A DNA stretch of 64,000 nt, taken from positions 4,501,978 to 4,565,977 of the forward strand of contig JAMXBB010000004.1 in NCBI GenBank assembly GCA_024138015.1. The letters run 5' to 3'. The notes under the pieces are model-generated. The model saw only the letters and a list, made by a program, of their open reading frames with translations, did not search any database and was not told the origin of the DNA. The stretch comes from Lumnitzera littorea. Taxonomy: Eukaryota; Streptophyta; Magnoliopsida; Myrtales; Combretaceae. The translations under genes were made by a program, and so were the position numbers. Below, piece after piece: positions 46,985-58,568 of this stretch; positions within the stretch are counted from its first letter, which is position 1; the number at the start of each line of letters is the position of its first letter.

Positions 46985-49900
46985 AGCAAGTTCATGGCTT
47001 GCTTAAATGGAACGCCAGTCTCGTGAACCAAACTTCCCTATTTTCATGGGCTTTATCTCAAAACATTAGTGGCTTCACTCATTGCACTTAGAAAGCTATC
47101 CAATGTGATGATAGTCAAACTGGGATAATAATTGACATTGATTTGGCCATGTCGAACTTGAAAGGCACACTGAATGAGTTCCTTTTTTCTTCCCTTCTTA
47201 GCCTTAATTACTTTAATAATTTAATCAATAATCTCTTAGGGCCAATTCTTGCTAAAATTAGTGATCTTATAAAGCTTACTTATCTCGATTCGTCCATCAG
47301 TAGCTTCTCTAAGAATATACCACCATAGATAGGCCAACTCACAAACCTTTAGGTTCTATACATTGATAATAATCAATTAGATAGTGAAATTCTTTTTGAG
47401 TTGAGGAACTTAATCAATCTTAAGCAAATGGCTCTTTGATTGATTCTATCCTACCATTATTAGGAAATTTGATGAACTTGACTCATCTTTATCTTTATAA
47501 GAACCAACTCAACAGCCAAATCTCAAAGGAGTTTGGAGATCTTAGTTTAATAGTCAATCTTGATATAAGTGAAAATAACCATAGTGGTTTGATTCCACCA
47601 TCAATAGGCTATTTGGAAGAACTTTAATTATCTTTATCTTTATCGTAACCAACTCGCTGGCTCCATTCTAGAAGAGTTTGTAAACCTTAGCTCAATGGTA
47701 GATCTTAAGCTCAATGAAAATAGTCTCAATGGTGTGATCCACCCATCATTAGGCAATTTGAGGAACCTTATTGTTATTTATTTTTATCTCAACCAATTAA
47801 TTAGCCCAATTCCAAAGGAATTTGGAAACCTCAGCTCAATAGTGAATCTTGAGCTAAGTGAAAATAGCCTCAGTAGTATGATCCCCCCATCATTAGGTAA
47901 TTTGAGGAACCTTATCGTTCTTTATCCTTATCACAACCAACTAATTGTTCCAATTCTAAAGGCATTTGGAAACCTCAGCTCAATGGTGGATCTTGAGCTC
48001 AATGAAAATAATATCAATAGTGTGATCCCCCCATCATTAGGTAATTTGAGGAATCCTATTCATCTTTATCTTGATAAGAACCAACTTAGTGGCCAAATCT
48101 TAAAGGAGTTTGGAGATCTTAGTTCTCGATCTAAGTGAAAATAACCTTACTAGTGTGATTCTACCATCATTAGGAAATTTAAAGAACCTCAATTATCTTT
48201 ATCTTTATCATAACCAACTTATTGGCCTAATTCCTGTAGAGTTTGGGAGTCTTAGTTCAATGCTCAATCTTGAATTAAGTCATAATAGCCTTAATGGTGT
48301 GATCCCTCAATCATTAGGCAATTTGAGGAACCTTAGTCATCTTTTTCTTCACAACAATCAACTCAATGGCCCAATTCCAAAGGAGCTTAGAAACCTTGGT
48401 TCAATGATGGTACTTTTTCTATGTTATAATAGCCTCAATGATGAGATTCCACCATTATTAGGCTATCTAAGGAACCTTGGCGTCCTTTATCTTCCTTTCA
48501 ATCATTTAGTTAGCAGGATTACAAAGGAATTAAGAACATTGACTTCACTAATGAAGTTAAACTTGAGGGGGAATTGATTTTCCAAGGCTATACCTCTTGA
48601 GATATCATCTCTTATTCAATTAGAGGAAGTAGATCTCTCAATGAATGAACTAAGCATATTGATCCCTCCAAGTATCAAACAATGTTCAAGACTGTACCTA
48701 TTAAATTTGAGCCACAACCAATTGAGCGAACAAATTCCAATACAGATGTCCAAGTTGATCCATTGGCTGAGTTGTACTTACAAAATAACTCTCTTAGTAG
48801 GGACTTACCATTTGAATTAAATAGTTTGTAGAGCTTAGTGATGCTCAACATCTTACATAATAAACTTTCTAGCTCCATTAACAAAATCTTTGAGAAACTT
48901 TCAAGTCTAGAAAGAGTTGACATAGAATTGAATCAATTTTCAGGTTTTATTCCTAACACCATTGCATTTGTAAATGCTCCCCTTGATGCATTATTGGGGA
49001 ATGGTGAATTATGCTAGAGTATCAATGGATTTCAATCATGTCAACCATCTTCATCTATGAAACAAAAGAGATCCTCAAAAGATGAGAAAAAAATGTTTGT
49101 AATACTTTTCTTAACACTAGCATTAGTTCTTTTGGGAGCATATTTCATCGAGATATCATTCATTTTTGAAAAGAAGAGATGGCAATCCTTAAGTTGAGCA
49201 AGTAGAAGCACCTCATGAATCGTTAACCATATTAACTTGGGATGGAAAAGCATTGTATGGAGAAATTGTAATAGCTATAGAGGATTTCAATGATTTGTAT
49301 TGCATCAGCAAAGGTAGATATGGAAGTGTTTTCAAAGTATAGCTAACCTTAGGTGCTTTTGTATCAGTTAAGAAGCTCTACTCTATATCGGATAATACGT
49401 TAACATATCCTAATGAGTTTCTCAATGAGATCAGGGCATTAGTTGAAATTCGTCATCATAACATTGTTAAAATTTATGGCTTTTGTTCTTAAGCACAACA
49501 TTCCTTGTTAGTGTATGAGTATCTAGAAAAGGGAAGCTTATCCAATATATTAAAAGATGAAGATGGGGCTAAGATTTTAGACTGGAATAAGAGAGTAAAT
49601 ATCATTTAAGGTGTTTTTCATGCCTTCGCTTACATGTATCATGACTGTGTTCCTACAATAATCCACTATGATATAATAAGCAACATAATTTTGTTAGATT
49701 TTGAGTACGAGGTTCATGTGTCAAACTTTGGCATAATTAAGCTCTTAAAGAGAGACGCATCAAATTTGACAACTATGGATATATTGCACCAAGTAATTAC
49801 TTGAACACTATGTTTTATGTTCTTTATAAGCATTGTTATCTTAATTTTAATTTTGTGTCTTCTAGAGCTTGCTTACACAATAAAGGTCACTAAGAAATGT

Positions 49901-50228
49901 GATGTGTATAGTTTTAGGGTACTACCTTCAGAAGTGATCAAAGGAGTTCACCTAGGTCGATACCGTTTCGACTGTATATTATTCCTTAGTTAGCAAGTCC
50001 TTGGATGTAAAAGACTTATTGGATCAATGCATTCCACCTCTTACATTTAGAATTGAGAATGTATTACATGCTATTATTGAGTTGGTGGTGCCATGCTTAG
50101 ACCCCAATCCTCAAATTAGACCATCAATGAAGATTCTCTCACAAATGCTAGTGGCAAATTCTATAAGAGCTCACTATAATTATTTCTTATCAATTAAGTC
50201 TATCATAACCAAATTAGATCAATGTTAA
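46985..50228 (+). pseudogene. LRR receptor-like kinase pseudogene (MIK2/At4g08850 type)
   Basis: Order is that of an LRR-RLK: N-terminal cap (GLLKWNASLVNQTSLFSWAL, then QCDDSQTG), about 20 plant-type 24-residue LRRs at 47140-48950 (LxxLxLxxNxLxGxIPxxLGNL), a membrane helix at about 49095-49165 (MFVILFLTLALVLLGAYF), and a kinase at about 49225-50150. A conserved intron splits the GYIAP|ELAY-type site, here about 49796-49865. Such proteins sense ligands at the plasma membrane. Broken by stops from the cap onward and by frameshifts, for example near 47440 and 48120-48140. In the kinase the Lys of VSVKKL is kept, but HRD is HYD and DFG reads NFG. It ends MKILSQMLVANS... with a stop at 50226-50228. 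Dead as a receptor. Confidence 0.85.
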
Positions 50229-50879
50229 GTAAAGTGGTATTCTACAAAATAGATTTTTGAGCAATGATAATAAGTATGTGCATGTTGTATGAATATTAAC
50301 TTCTTATATTATGTTGTAAGATTTTGAGCTATGCTTTATATAATATCCAATAGTCATAATATTTTATAGTCCTTAAAAGCATGAAACCTGATGTGTACAA
50401 CTAATTTTTTCCAACCTTTGCCCATGTAAAACATGAACCAATAAACCTGAAATTAATCAAAGGGTTACTAAAAACAAAACATTGAAAATCCAGTGTAGAT
50501 TCAAGAGAAGGAGAATCCTACCCATTCGCTAAAAAAATTTTCAATATAATATTGACATTACCTCTTATTAGCAAAGTAAAATGGTTTGCAAAAGCAACAA
50601 AATCTGACCCATTAAAGTTTCAACCCATGCTAAGAAAGAGATTTGGTGCTTAGAATTCAAATGCTTAACACATCTTCTTCACTTAAGTTGTTACAGCTTA
50701 AGTCTTCTAATATGATGGTTCAAATTCAAATCCCTCCTCCCTAAGTTGTGATGATGCAATTGCTTTCTACATGTTTAGATGGTAGGATACATTTGTATTC
50801 AAATCTAAACAATCTTCTTGTTTTTTTTTTTTCTTATGAGATTAGTTGTGTTTACTTACTTTTTTTTTTCTTCCTATAA

Positions 50880-51440
50880 ATAGCTTTAGCCTATAATTCA
50901 TAAGCTTGCATCTTAGCTTGTTTTAGTATCTAAAGGGGATCTGTTTGCTTTCCTTGAAAAACCATGGTATTTCTATGTTTCCAAATCTCTTGTAGCAAAA
51001 AAGTTAGGAAGATTGAGGCTAGCGATCTAGCTAGAGTCTTGTCATTTCTTCCTTCACTTAGTGGTGTTTTCGACTAGCCCAAGAAACTCAAATTGGGGTC
51101 TATGTTTAAATCCAATTTCCATAGAAGTGGTTGTAGAGGCAGACATTTTCACAACAACACATTGGCCATCCATTGGTGTCAAAACTACTACTTCTTCTTC
51201 TTCTTATTTTATTTTTTATTTTTTAAGGATTAGTTGAATTAGGTAGTGCATCTTGGAATACTCTCCATAGAAATAAGTATAACTTAGGGGGTAGAAATAG
51301 TTTCCATATCCATGTGAAGTTTGGATTTTGTAGACTTATTTTTTCACTTTTATATGTTTTGCCATGAAGTAATCTATTCCTTTCCATATGCAATCATATC
51401 TTCTCTATCATTCTCAAAGCAACATGGCCTATATTCTATA
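50880..51440 (-). pseudogene. LINE (L1-type) ORF2 C-terminal remnant
   Basis: On the minus strand a zf-RVT block reads NFTWIWKLFLPPKLYLFLWR then VFQDALPNSTNP at about 51330-51230. Further on comes LLQEIWKHRNTMVFQGKQ at about 51000-50950, the usual end of plant LINE ORF2. Frameshifts and stops separate the parts. Sequence to about 51800 may continue the RT, but I cannot align it. 50229-50879 shows nothing. Confidence 0.65.
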
Positions 51441-51972
51441 TAAAGTAGTTCAGAGATTGGAAAGCTTATTGTTGACTCATTCTAAGTGGAAATGTTTATT
51501 CATACATCTTTAACAACGAGATATTCTTTGGTACGTTCAATAGGCCCCATACTAGGTGTTTAACTACACCTTTAGGCAGCTATCTATGAAACCAAAGTTA
51601 GCACTCTTACCATTTCTAAGTGTTACTATCCCCTTTCTATTTGGTAGGGTATTCCCTTTGGATTAAGCTTTTCTAATGGGGTGATGTCGATCTAGAACTT
51701 AGCAGTTCCTTACCTCTTAGGAGATGTCTATAGTTTTGCCTACATGATTTATAATCATGTTCATTTATTATAGTTCCTTTATCATGTTTGTAACTTAGAA
51801 AAATGACAATGTATATTTTCATTCCACAAATCGTTTTTGCTGACATGATGTAGTAATTAATATTTTATAGTTTTTAATATGCCTTAGCTCAGGAAAAGGA
51901 GAAAATAATTGGAAAAAAAATAAGAATCCAAAAAAATACTGATTTTAAGAAAATAGTCCTAGGATTATGGCA

Positions 51973-52293
51973 TTAAAAATGGTCTCTTAGCAGTCTCCTC
52001 AAAAGGCGATTTCTTTAAGCCATCATTGCATCAAGCCAATTGCAAATTTATATTCCGCATTTAATATTATTAACCTATCTATCTGACAATTAAATGAACA
52101 AAACTTTCATCATTTAGGAAATTGTTGCTTTTTTCTAAGGATGTCATGGCTAGCAAAAAAGTAGCCTAACAATGTAAACATAAAATAAAATGCTTGTCCC
52201 ATGCACATGTTGACCCAAGACTAGAAATCGCCTTTTGAAAAGGCAATTGGCTTAAATAGAAACACCTCTTCAAGAGACGATTTTAAGTGTTAT
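51973..52293. mobile_element. Short inverted-repeat element (MITE-like), superfamily unknown
   Basis: The left arm (TAAAAATGGTCTCTT...AAAGGCGATTTCTTTAAGCC...AAGCCAATTGC) and the reverse complement of the right arm (TAAAATCGTCTCTTGAAGAG...TATTTAAGCCAATTGCC) match imperfectly over some 60-70 bases. The right arm holds a perfect hairpin GCCTTTTGAAAAGGC near 52220-52240. The interior, about 180 bp, is non-coding. Target duplication not clear. 52300-53100 contains nothing else recognised. Confidence 0.55.
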
Positions 52294-53103
52294 GTCCTGA
52301 AGCGGTGAAGTCACAACAGTACCATGTAAATCAACCTATGATAGTAATCGATCTTATAGTTCTTATCATAAATACGATTTACATAAGGTGTCCACCATTC
52401 CTCACTTTGAAGTAAACAGTTATTTATAATTAAAGATATAATTTATACATATAACTAAAAACTTTAAGTCATATTTATACAAGATACTTATACTATCCTA
52501 CATTCCCAGGAAATGCTTATAAGTTAAGATGGTCTAATAAGTAGCATATTACATATTACATTAATAACAAAACTCCAAAAGACTCGATTTTATTAACTAA
52601 CTTGATTCTCATTCCCTTATAGCTTATCAATTCAAAAAGATATTGACTTTAAGATAGTTATAGCATGGCATATCAATTAGTATTTGTAAGAAAATCTATA
52701 AGGGTATGAGTAACTAACAGCTTAATAAACAGCTTAATAAGTTAAGATGGAAACTTAAGAATATAAAACAAATACAAACAGGGTTTCCAAACAATTAATT
52801 ATATGCAATGCAACATGCAAATGCCATTATCAATGTGGTTTGGTCTGTTACGAAATCAGAGTAATTTCACCTGCTTTAATTCGGGTTGAAGAGTTTTTAT
52901 GTTTATACAATAACTTACAACCAAACTTAGGTTTGTGCAATGGAGACACTGCTCTCCATGTGATTATCTTTCGAACTATTGCCCTCATCCTTATTACAAC
53001 CTCCTCTTCTATTACTTAATTCGACTAAGGATGAAGAAAAGAGTATTATGTTATCCAGTGTTATCTTTTTCAAAGGTATTGGTATTTGGTTGAAGAATCA
53101 TAG

Positions 53104-55590
53104 TGTAGACACCTAATTTTTTTTCCTCTTTGGTTTTATTTTCATTAATTTTCTTTTTTTTTTTCTCTTTAGGCCCTAAATCAGAAAAACATAAAAAATT
53201 AGGAAATTAAAGAAAACCTAAAAAAAATGAAGAAATTTAGAAAAAAATAGGAATTCTAGAAAAATACAAAAAATAGGAAAATAGGAAAAAGTACAAAAAA
53301 TAAGAAATTTAGAAAATAAAAAAAAATAGAAAAAAAGGGAATTTAAAAAATAATAATTTTTTTAGGTTATTTAAATATAATAGGATTTTAATTTAATTAG
53401 ATTTAAGGATTGGGTCGTTAAACTTGGGTTTAGATTTAAATCTAGTCCATGTAGACTAAATCCATATGTACAACTTACTGATAAGGTCCAGGCCAATAGC
53501 CTTTTGATTAAGCACAGGGATACAACGTTAGCATCGAGTGTGAGGTCATGAGTTCGAATCTTGGCAAAGGCATGGAAGCCTTTCTTTTTTTTTTTTTATT
53601 AACTAGCACACTATTATGTGTCAGGATCTCATTGTGCCATGTATCCTAACACGTAACATCGCCGGATTGGACAGCTTTGCTGACATAGCATCCACGTGGC
53701 GTGCCACGTGTCACGTGATGACATATAGCATGTCGGGAGTGCTCGGGTCGGTTGACATGGTGCTACGTCAGTGCCATGTTAACCCTTTTTTCTCTCTCTT
53801 TCTTTCCTTTTCCCTTCGTTTTCCTCTCTTTCCCTCATTTTTCTCCAGATTTCCAACACTTTCCTCTTCAAACAGCCCACTCCCTCCACTCTAGCTTCAA
53901 TTTTTACACAAATTCCACATACAAATACATAATTTCTTGCATCAATCTTGTATTAGACATGGCATACTTCGAATTGATATTAAGAATAAGTCCAGATTCA
54001 GTCAAAAGTACATTCAAATTGGCTTTCAAAAATTGAAAAAAAAATTGAATTTTCATGCATTTGCATTCAAATCCGATTTTGAGTTTCCTTAGTTTCTGGG
54101 TGAAATTCATGTATAAATAGGGGCTTAGGGACTGTCAATAAGCACACATAACCTTGCACAATCACTCGAAATACCCTTTCTCTTAATCTCGCAAACTTTC
54201 TCTCTTTAACTCGCTCTCCCTCTCTTCGAACCCCTTTCTCTACTCCAACCTGAGCCCAACCACCACGACGGTTGAGCTTCCCTCAGCTTAAGCTCTCCAA
54301 TGCGACCACCCTCGATTGCTATTGTAGCCTTTAGCCACTTGCCCAAACCACCCTCCATTAAACCCTAACCACCATCCTTCTCTCTCTTCGAATCACCACT
54401 AAACATTACCTTAGGCTCCAACCAACCATACGGCCAAATTTAGCACGCTCCAAAACCCCTACCCTAATCAGCCAACTACACCCAGCGACTCACTCCAATG
54501 CCACCCAAGCACTACCATCAATCGCCACCTCTGACAATCGCCAAATGACCAAACTAAGCCATAGCACTTGGCCTACCCTCCTCCCCCCTAAGTTTAATCT
54601 GAAATACACAAATCTACCTTCACCCACCAAAAATTCCCCTCTAATTGCCCTGAATTGCATCCTTTAACTACTACTGCTGTTTAAAGTTAGTAGAGCCCGA
54701 CTCGACTTGACCCGACCGTCTTGCGCATGCCTATTGCGTCTGATTATTTATTTATTTATTTCTTTTTACTTTATTATTTAGTTATTTCTTTATATAATTG
54801 TAAATGTAATACAAAAAATAAAAAATAAAAAAGGGAAGAAAATAAAAAGAAGAAAAGAAAAGAAAAAAAGAAAAAAGAAAAGAAAAGAGCAATTTTGTTT
54901 TATTTATTTATTTATTCAATTTTAAATAAAGGTAGATAAAATATAATAAGTAATAGATAAATAAGGTGATATAATAAAATAAGTAGGGTTAGGAAATTTT
55001 TTTATTACTAAGAAAAACGTTTTTTTTTAAAAGACAATAAAAATAAATAACCCTTTATAAAATTAAGGCCCTTTTAGATTTTTCAGAAATAAAAATTTCA
55101 ATTTAGGACTTTCATTTTTTAGAAATTTCCTTAAATAAACCGAATTGAACTAAAAATGTAAATTTGACATGTTTTCCAAATTAAAATCAATTTAACCTAC
55201 TAAAATTTTTATTAAAAGAACTATGTATGTCTGATCCCGAATAGCAAGTCTATAAGCACCTACAAAGTGACGATAAAAAACGAAAAAACCTAATTTCCCA
55301 TTTCCTTTAGTTTAGATTGTTTTTTATTATTCAATTAAAGTAACTAAAAGAAGTTTTGTCTTTCAAAAATTAAAAGGTGATTTTTAAGATTAATTCTAAT
55401 TTTGGAAAGTCGATGGTACCCGCAAGAGTTTAAAATTCCTAACCCCTTGACCTAAATCTTTGGTTTCAAAAACCTTTTTACAAAATTAGTTTTTCTTGTT
55501 AGATCAGTGGTTAAGTTATAATTAATCCACCCAATTGGTTATAACTTAACTGTTTTTCCCGACTCTGGTTGTGTAGCGACTCCAAAGTTG
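53104..55590 (+). mobile_element. Probable long LTR of a TAT/Ogre-like Ty3/gypsy element (solo or truncated)
   Basis: It starts TGTAGACACCTAATTTTTT, an LTR start often seen in plant TAT/Ogre-type elements. After a purine-rich stretch comes a promoter-like TATAAATAGGGGC at 54113-54125, then a C-rich leader (54150-54600), a purine run (54810-54890), and near 55565-55590 the phrase GACTCTGG...TAGCGACTCC, resembling the conserved GCGACTCC motif at the LTR-internal junction of that lineage. No second LTR and no coding domain, so a solo or broken LTR is inferred. The family assignment is from memory of the motifs. Confidence 0.4.
53486..53575 (+). other. tRNA-like / Pol III box B-like sequence
   Basis: GTCATGAGTTCGAATCTTGG near 53545-53565 contains the box B core GTTCGAATC. 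About 55 bases upstream, AATAGCCTTTTGATTAAGCA loosely fits box A. The T-stem would have a mismatch and two wobble pairs and no acceptor stem forms, so this is a decayed tRNA-derived (SINE-like) segment, not a tRNA gene. Confidence 0.35.
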
Positions 55591-58568
55591 TTTCCAAAAT
55601 AAAAGGACCGATTTTCTTTAAACCTTAGTCGAAGGCCAATATTAAGCGGGTAAGGTTTATTATTCTTCGGTTTAAAGAAGGCCTATTTTATAAAACGAAT
55701 CGGGAGGGTAAAAAACTAAGCTCGATAGATTGCAATACATGTCTAATTAAGGTATTTAGGTAATTAAGTTCGGTTATAATTAAATTCAGTATAGGGTGAT
55801 CAAACACTCTGACACTACTTAATTCACAATAATCACCAAATACAACATAAATTTTCAACAGAAACGTATGTACATATAACTACTTATAAGCACAATCATA
55901 TATAACTTTAAGCCTTTGAGTATTTTAATATATTACTTTAAAATATAATAAAGTATTAAACCTAACTTACCTAAAGTCCTCAGTTAGCTTACTCGACTTG
56001 TTGCAGGTTATTTATCTTTACATGTCCTATTATATAAATACTCTTTTAGTATTTATATTCTTATAATATATAAACTTTAAGTTATGATTTGACTCAATTT
56101 TCCATATATATATTATTTATTTTTGATTTATTTTAGGTTAGTTTCGGAATTGGTTTTTGATTCTAGTTTTGATTTAGGTTCTACTTTAATTTCAACTACG
56201 AGTGTTATATGTAAATCTTCAGATCTCGTTTTGAATTACAATGTGAAATTAATCACATTAGGCTCTAGTATTTAAAATATTACTTTTAATCTCTAACTAG
56301 TATTTTAATCTATATGGTACACCTTAGTTCTCATTTAATTATTGAATTTTCTTCTGATATGAGAAAAATTTATATTTTTCATATAATTACTAAAATTTAA
56401 GTTTCATATGAGATTTATTATATATTACTATTATTATTATATTATCAATTTTATCCTAATATTTTATATTTATTTTAAATCCAATTTCATATATTATCAA
56501 TTTATACATATTTATAATATATTACACCTAATAATTACATCTAACACTCTAAATGCTATAATTATCATACTTCATAAAAAAATAACATCTTAAAACACCT
56601 AATTACATATTAAATCGGTAATTATCTATTTAATTACTTAATTAGTCCAAAATCACTCATTTTATACATTATTTTAAGGCTTAAAAATTATCTAAAAATT
56701 TCAACAGTTCAATTTTAAAAAATTTCTTCATAGCACTATTTTACATCTTTTCAATAGCCTACAAAAAAAAAAAATTGAGCTAAAAACTATACTTGTAAGG
56801 CTATTTATTTTTAAATTAAAGTAAACTAGGGTTTATGAGATTTCTTAAGCACTACACATTTCCAAACATAATTTCATCAAACTAATATTTTTCCTTAAAT
56901 CTATATACATAAAAACATTAGAATACCAAATTTCATAATTTTCTAAGTATATTTAGTATTTTTATGAAATTAAACAAAATTGGGTTGGAATTTAACTCAC
57001 CCATCCAATGGACTTCCGACCACCAATGGTGCTCTCAAGGGTATTGGCAGCCTTGGACGGTGGTTATAAGGTGTAGCAGTGGTGGCGATTCAGTTCTAAG
57101 TGGCTGTTATCGTAAGTTCTCTTTTTAAACCCTTAATTGTATACTAAATTTGCTATTTTTTGAAAAAAAACCTTAATTTTCTCTTTCCGGTTTCTCTCTA
57201 TTTTCTTTTGCTCCTAATAGACCAAAATGACTTCTAGATGTGGATTATTGCTTATATAGTGTTGTTTGATATTTTACTTTTGATTTTTAGTTGACATTTA
57301 GCTCTTATCCTCTTTCATTTCACTTTCTATTTGCCCTAATGTAATTGGTTGATATTTTTCTTTCTATTTCCAGCTTGCCATGACTTGAATATGGACAATT
57401 CCACACTTTTTCTTATTTTTCCTTGATTTTTTTTTTGTATTTTCTTTAATTATTTAGCATCAATTTAGTATATTTTGAGCATTTTAAATAATTTTGAATA
57501 TTTTTACTTACACATAAATATATATATAGTACAAGTAAATACTCATAAATATTACTTATGTTATTTTATAATTTTTAGTGTACATATAATTTATTTATAT
57601 TGACTCGTTAGTTATTGAAACTCATTTTAGACATTTTCGATAAATAACAGATAATATGTTTATAATTTAATATGATAATATTATATTATTTTATTACTTA
57701 TTTTCCTAAATTCAAACTTACGTATTTACTTTTACTAATACTCCTAATTTTATCATATAATTTAAGCTCGATCTTATCGCTCTAAATTTTATATATCAAA
57801 TCCAAACTTATAGTTGCATGACTTACGTTAAGTGACATAGTTTTAGAATTATTTTTTCAAAGTCTATATTTTCAAGAATTTTTATTTTTTTCTCCTTTTC
57901 CTGCGGTGGTTCACCTTCTACGTACCTTACTTGCTCGCATATAAATACATTAAACGTTAAGAAAATAAATAAATAAATAATCGAGGAAACTTGATGAAAA
58001 GATATTAGATTTGAACGATTCCACTAATATAATTTTTTGATAAAAGCAACAATGAGTTGCCCTAAGAGACCACCTAGATATTGCGTCGATTTAAGGGGTC
58101 AATGAAAAAATTGGTAGAAATGTTAGATTCAATTAAATTGTTAGGTTTGACTCCGCATTTCCTTGATAAAAGACACAGTTGGAAAATACGAAGCAATGTT
58201 ATGAAAAAGCTACAGTGCTACGTCCTTTTCACGTGGAATCGAAAGCATTGGGCACGTCTTTGGAAATAGCTTTTGCAACTTGGTCTTAGTGAACATGCCT
58301 TGGTCATTATTTGAAAAGTAAACATGTCTTGGTCTTGATGACTTTTGCAATTTTTTGCCATTTAAAACACTAATACCAGATAGCTATGTGCAATAATATA
58401 AGTTGACTTCTTTTTCCCCCCACCTACCCACAACACCCCTAGGCGCTACACATAGGGAGGTTATATCCAATCATTGGTCAGAAACATTGCGTCCACCCTA
58501 CAGTGCAAGGTTTTTGAACAATGAAGGCCTTCCTTCAGTTTTTCCGTTCTTAGAAAAAAGCAAAGGAT
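55591..58568. other. AT-rich gene-free DNA upstream of the TNL gene
   Basis: Contains many A/T runs and an (AAAT)n microsatellite near 57962-57980. A GC-richer island lies at 56990-57120. An open stretch at 58081-58269 matches nothing known. The last 200 bases must hold the TNL promoter, but no convincing TATA box was picked. Confidence 0.5.

Noticed and set aside
53486..53575. A tRNA gene suggested by GTTCGAATC
   Set aside because: The T-stem has a mismatch and wobbles, no acceptor stem or clear anticodon arm forms, and the box A match is weak. Kept only as a tRNA-like remnant.
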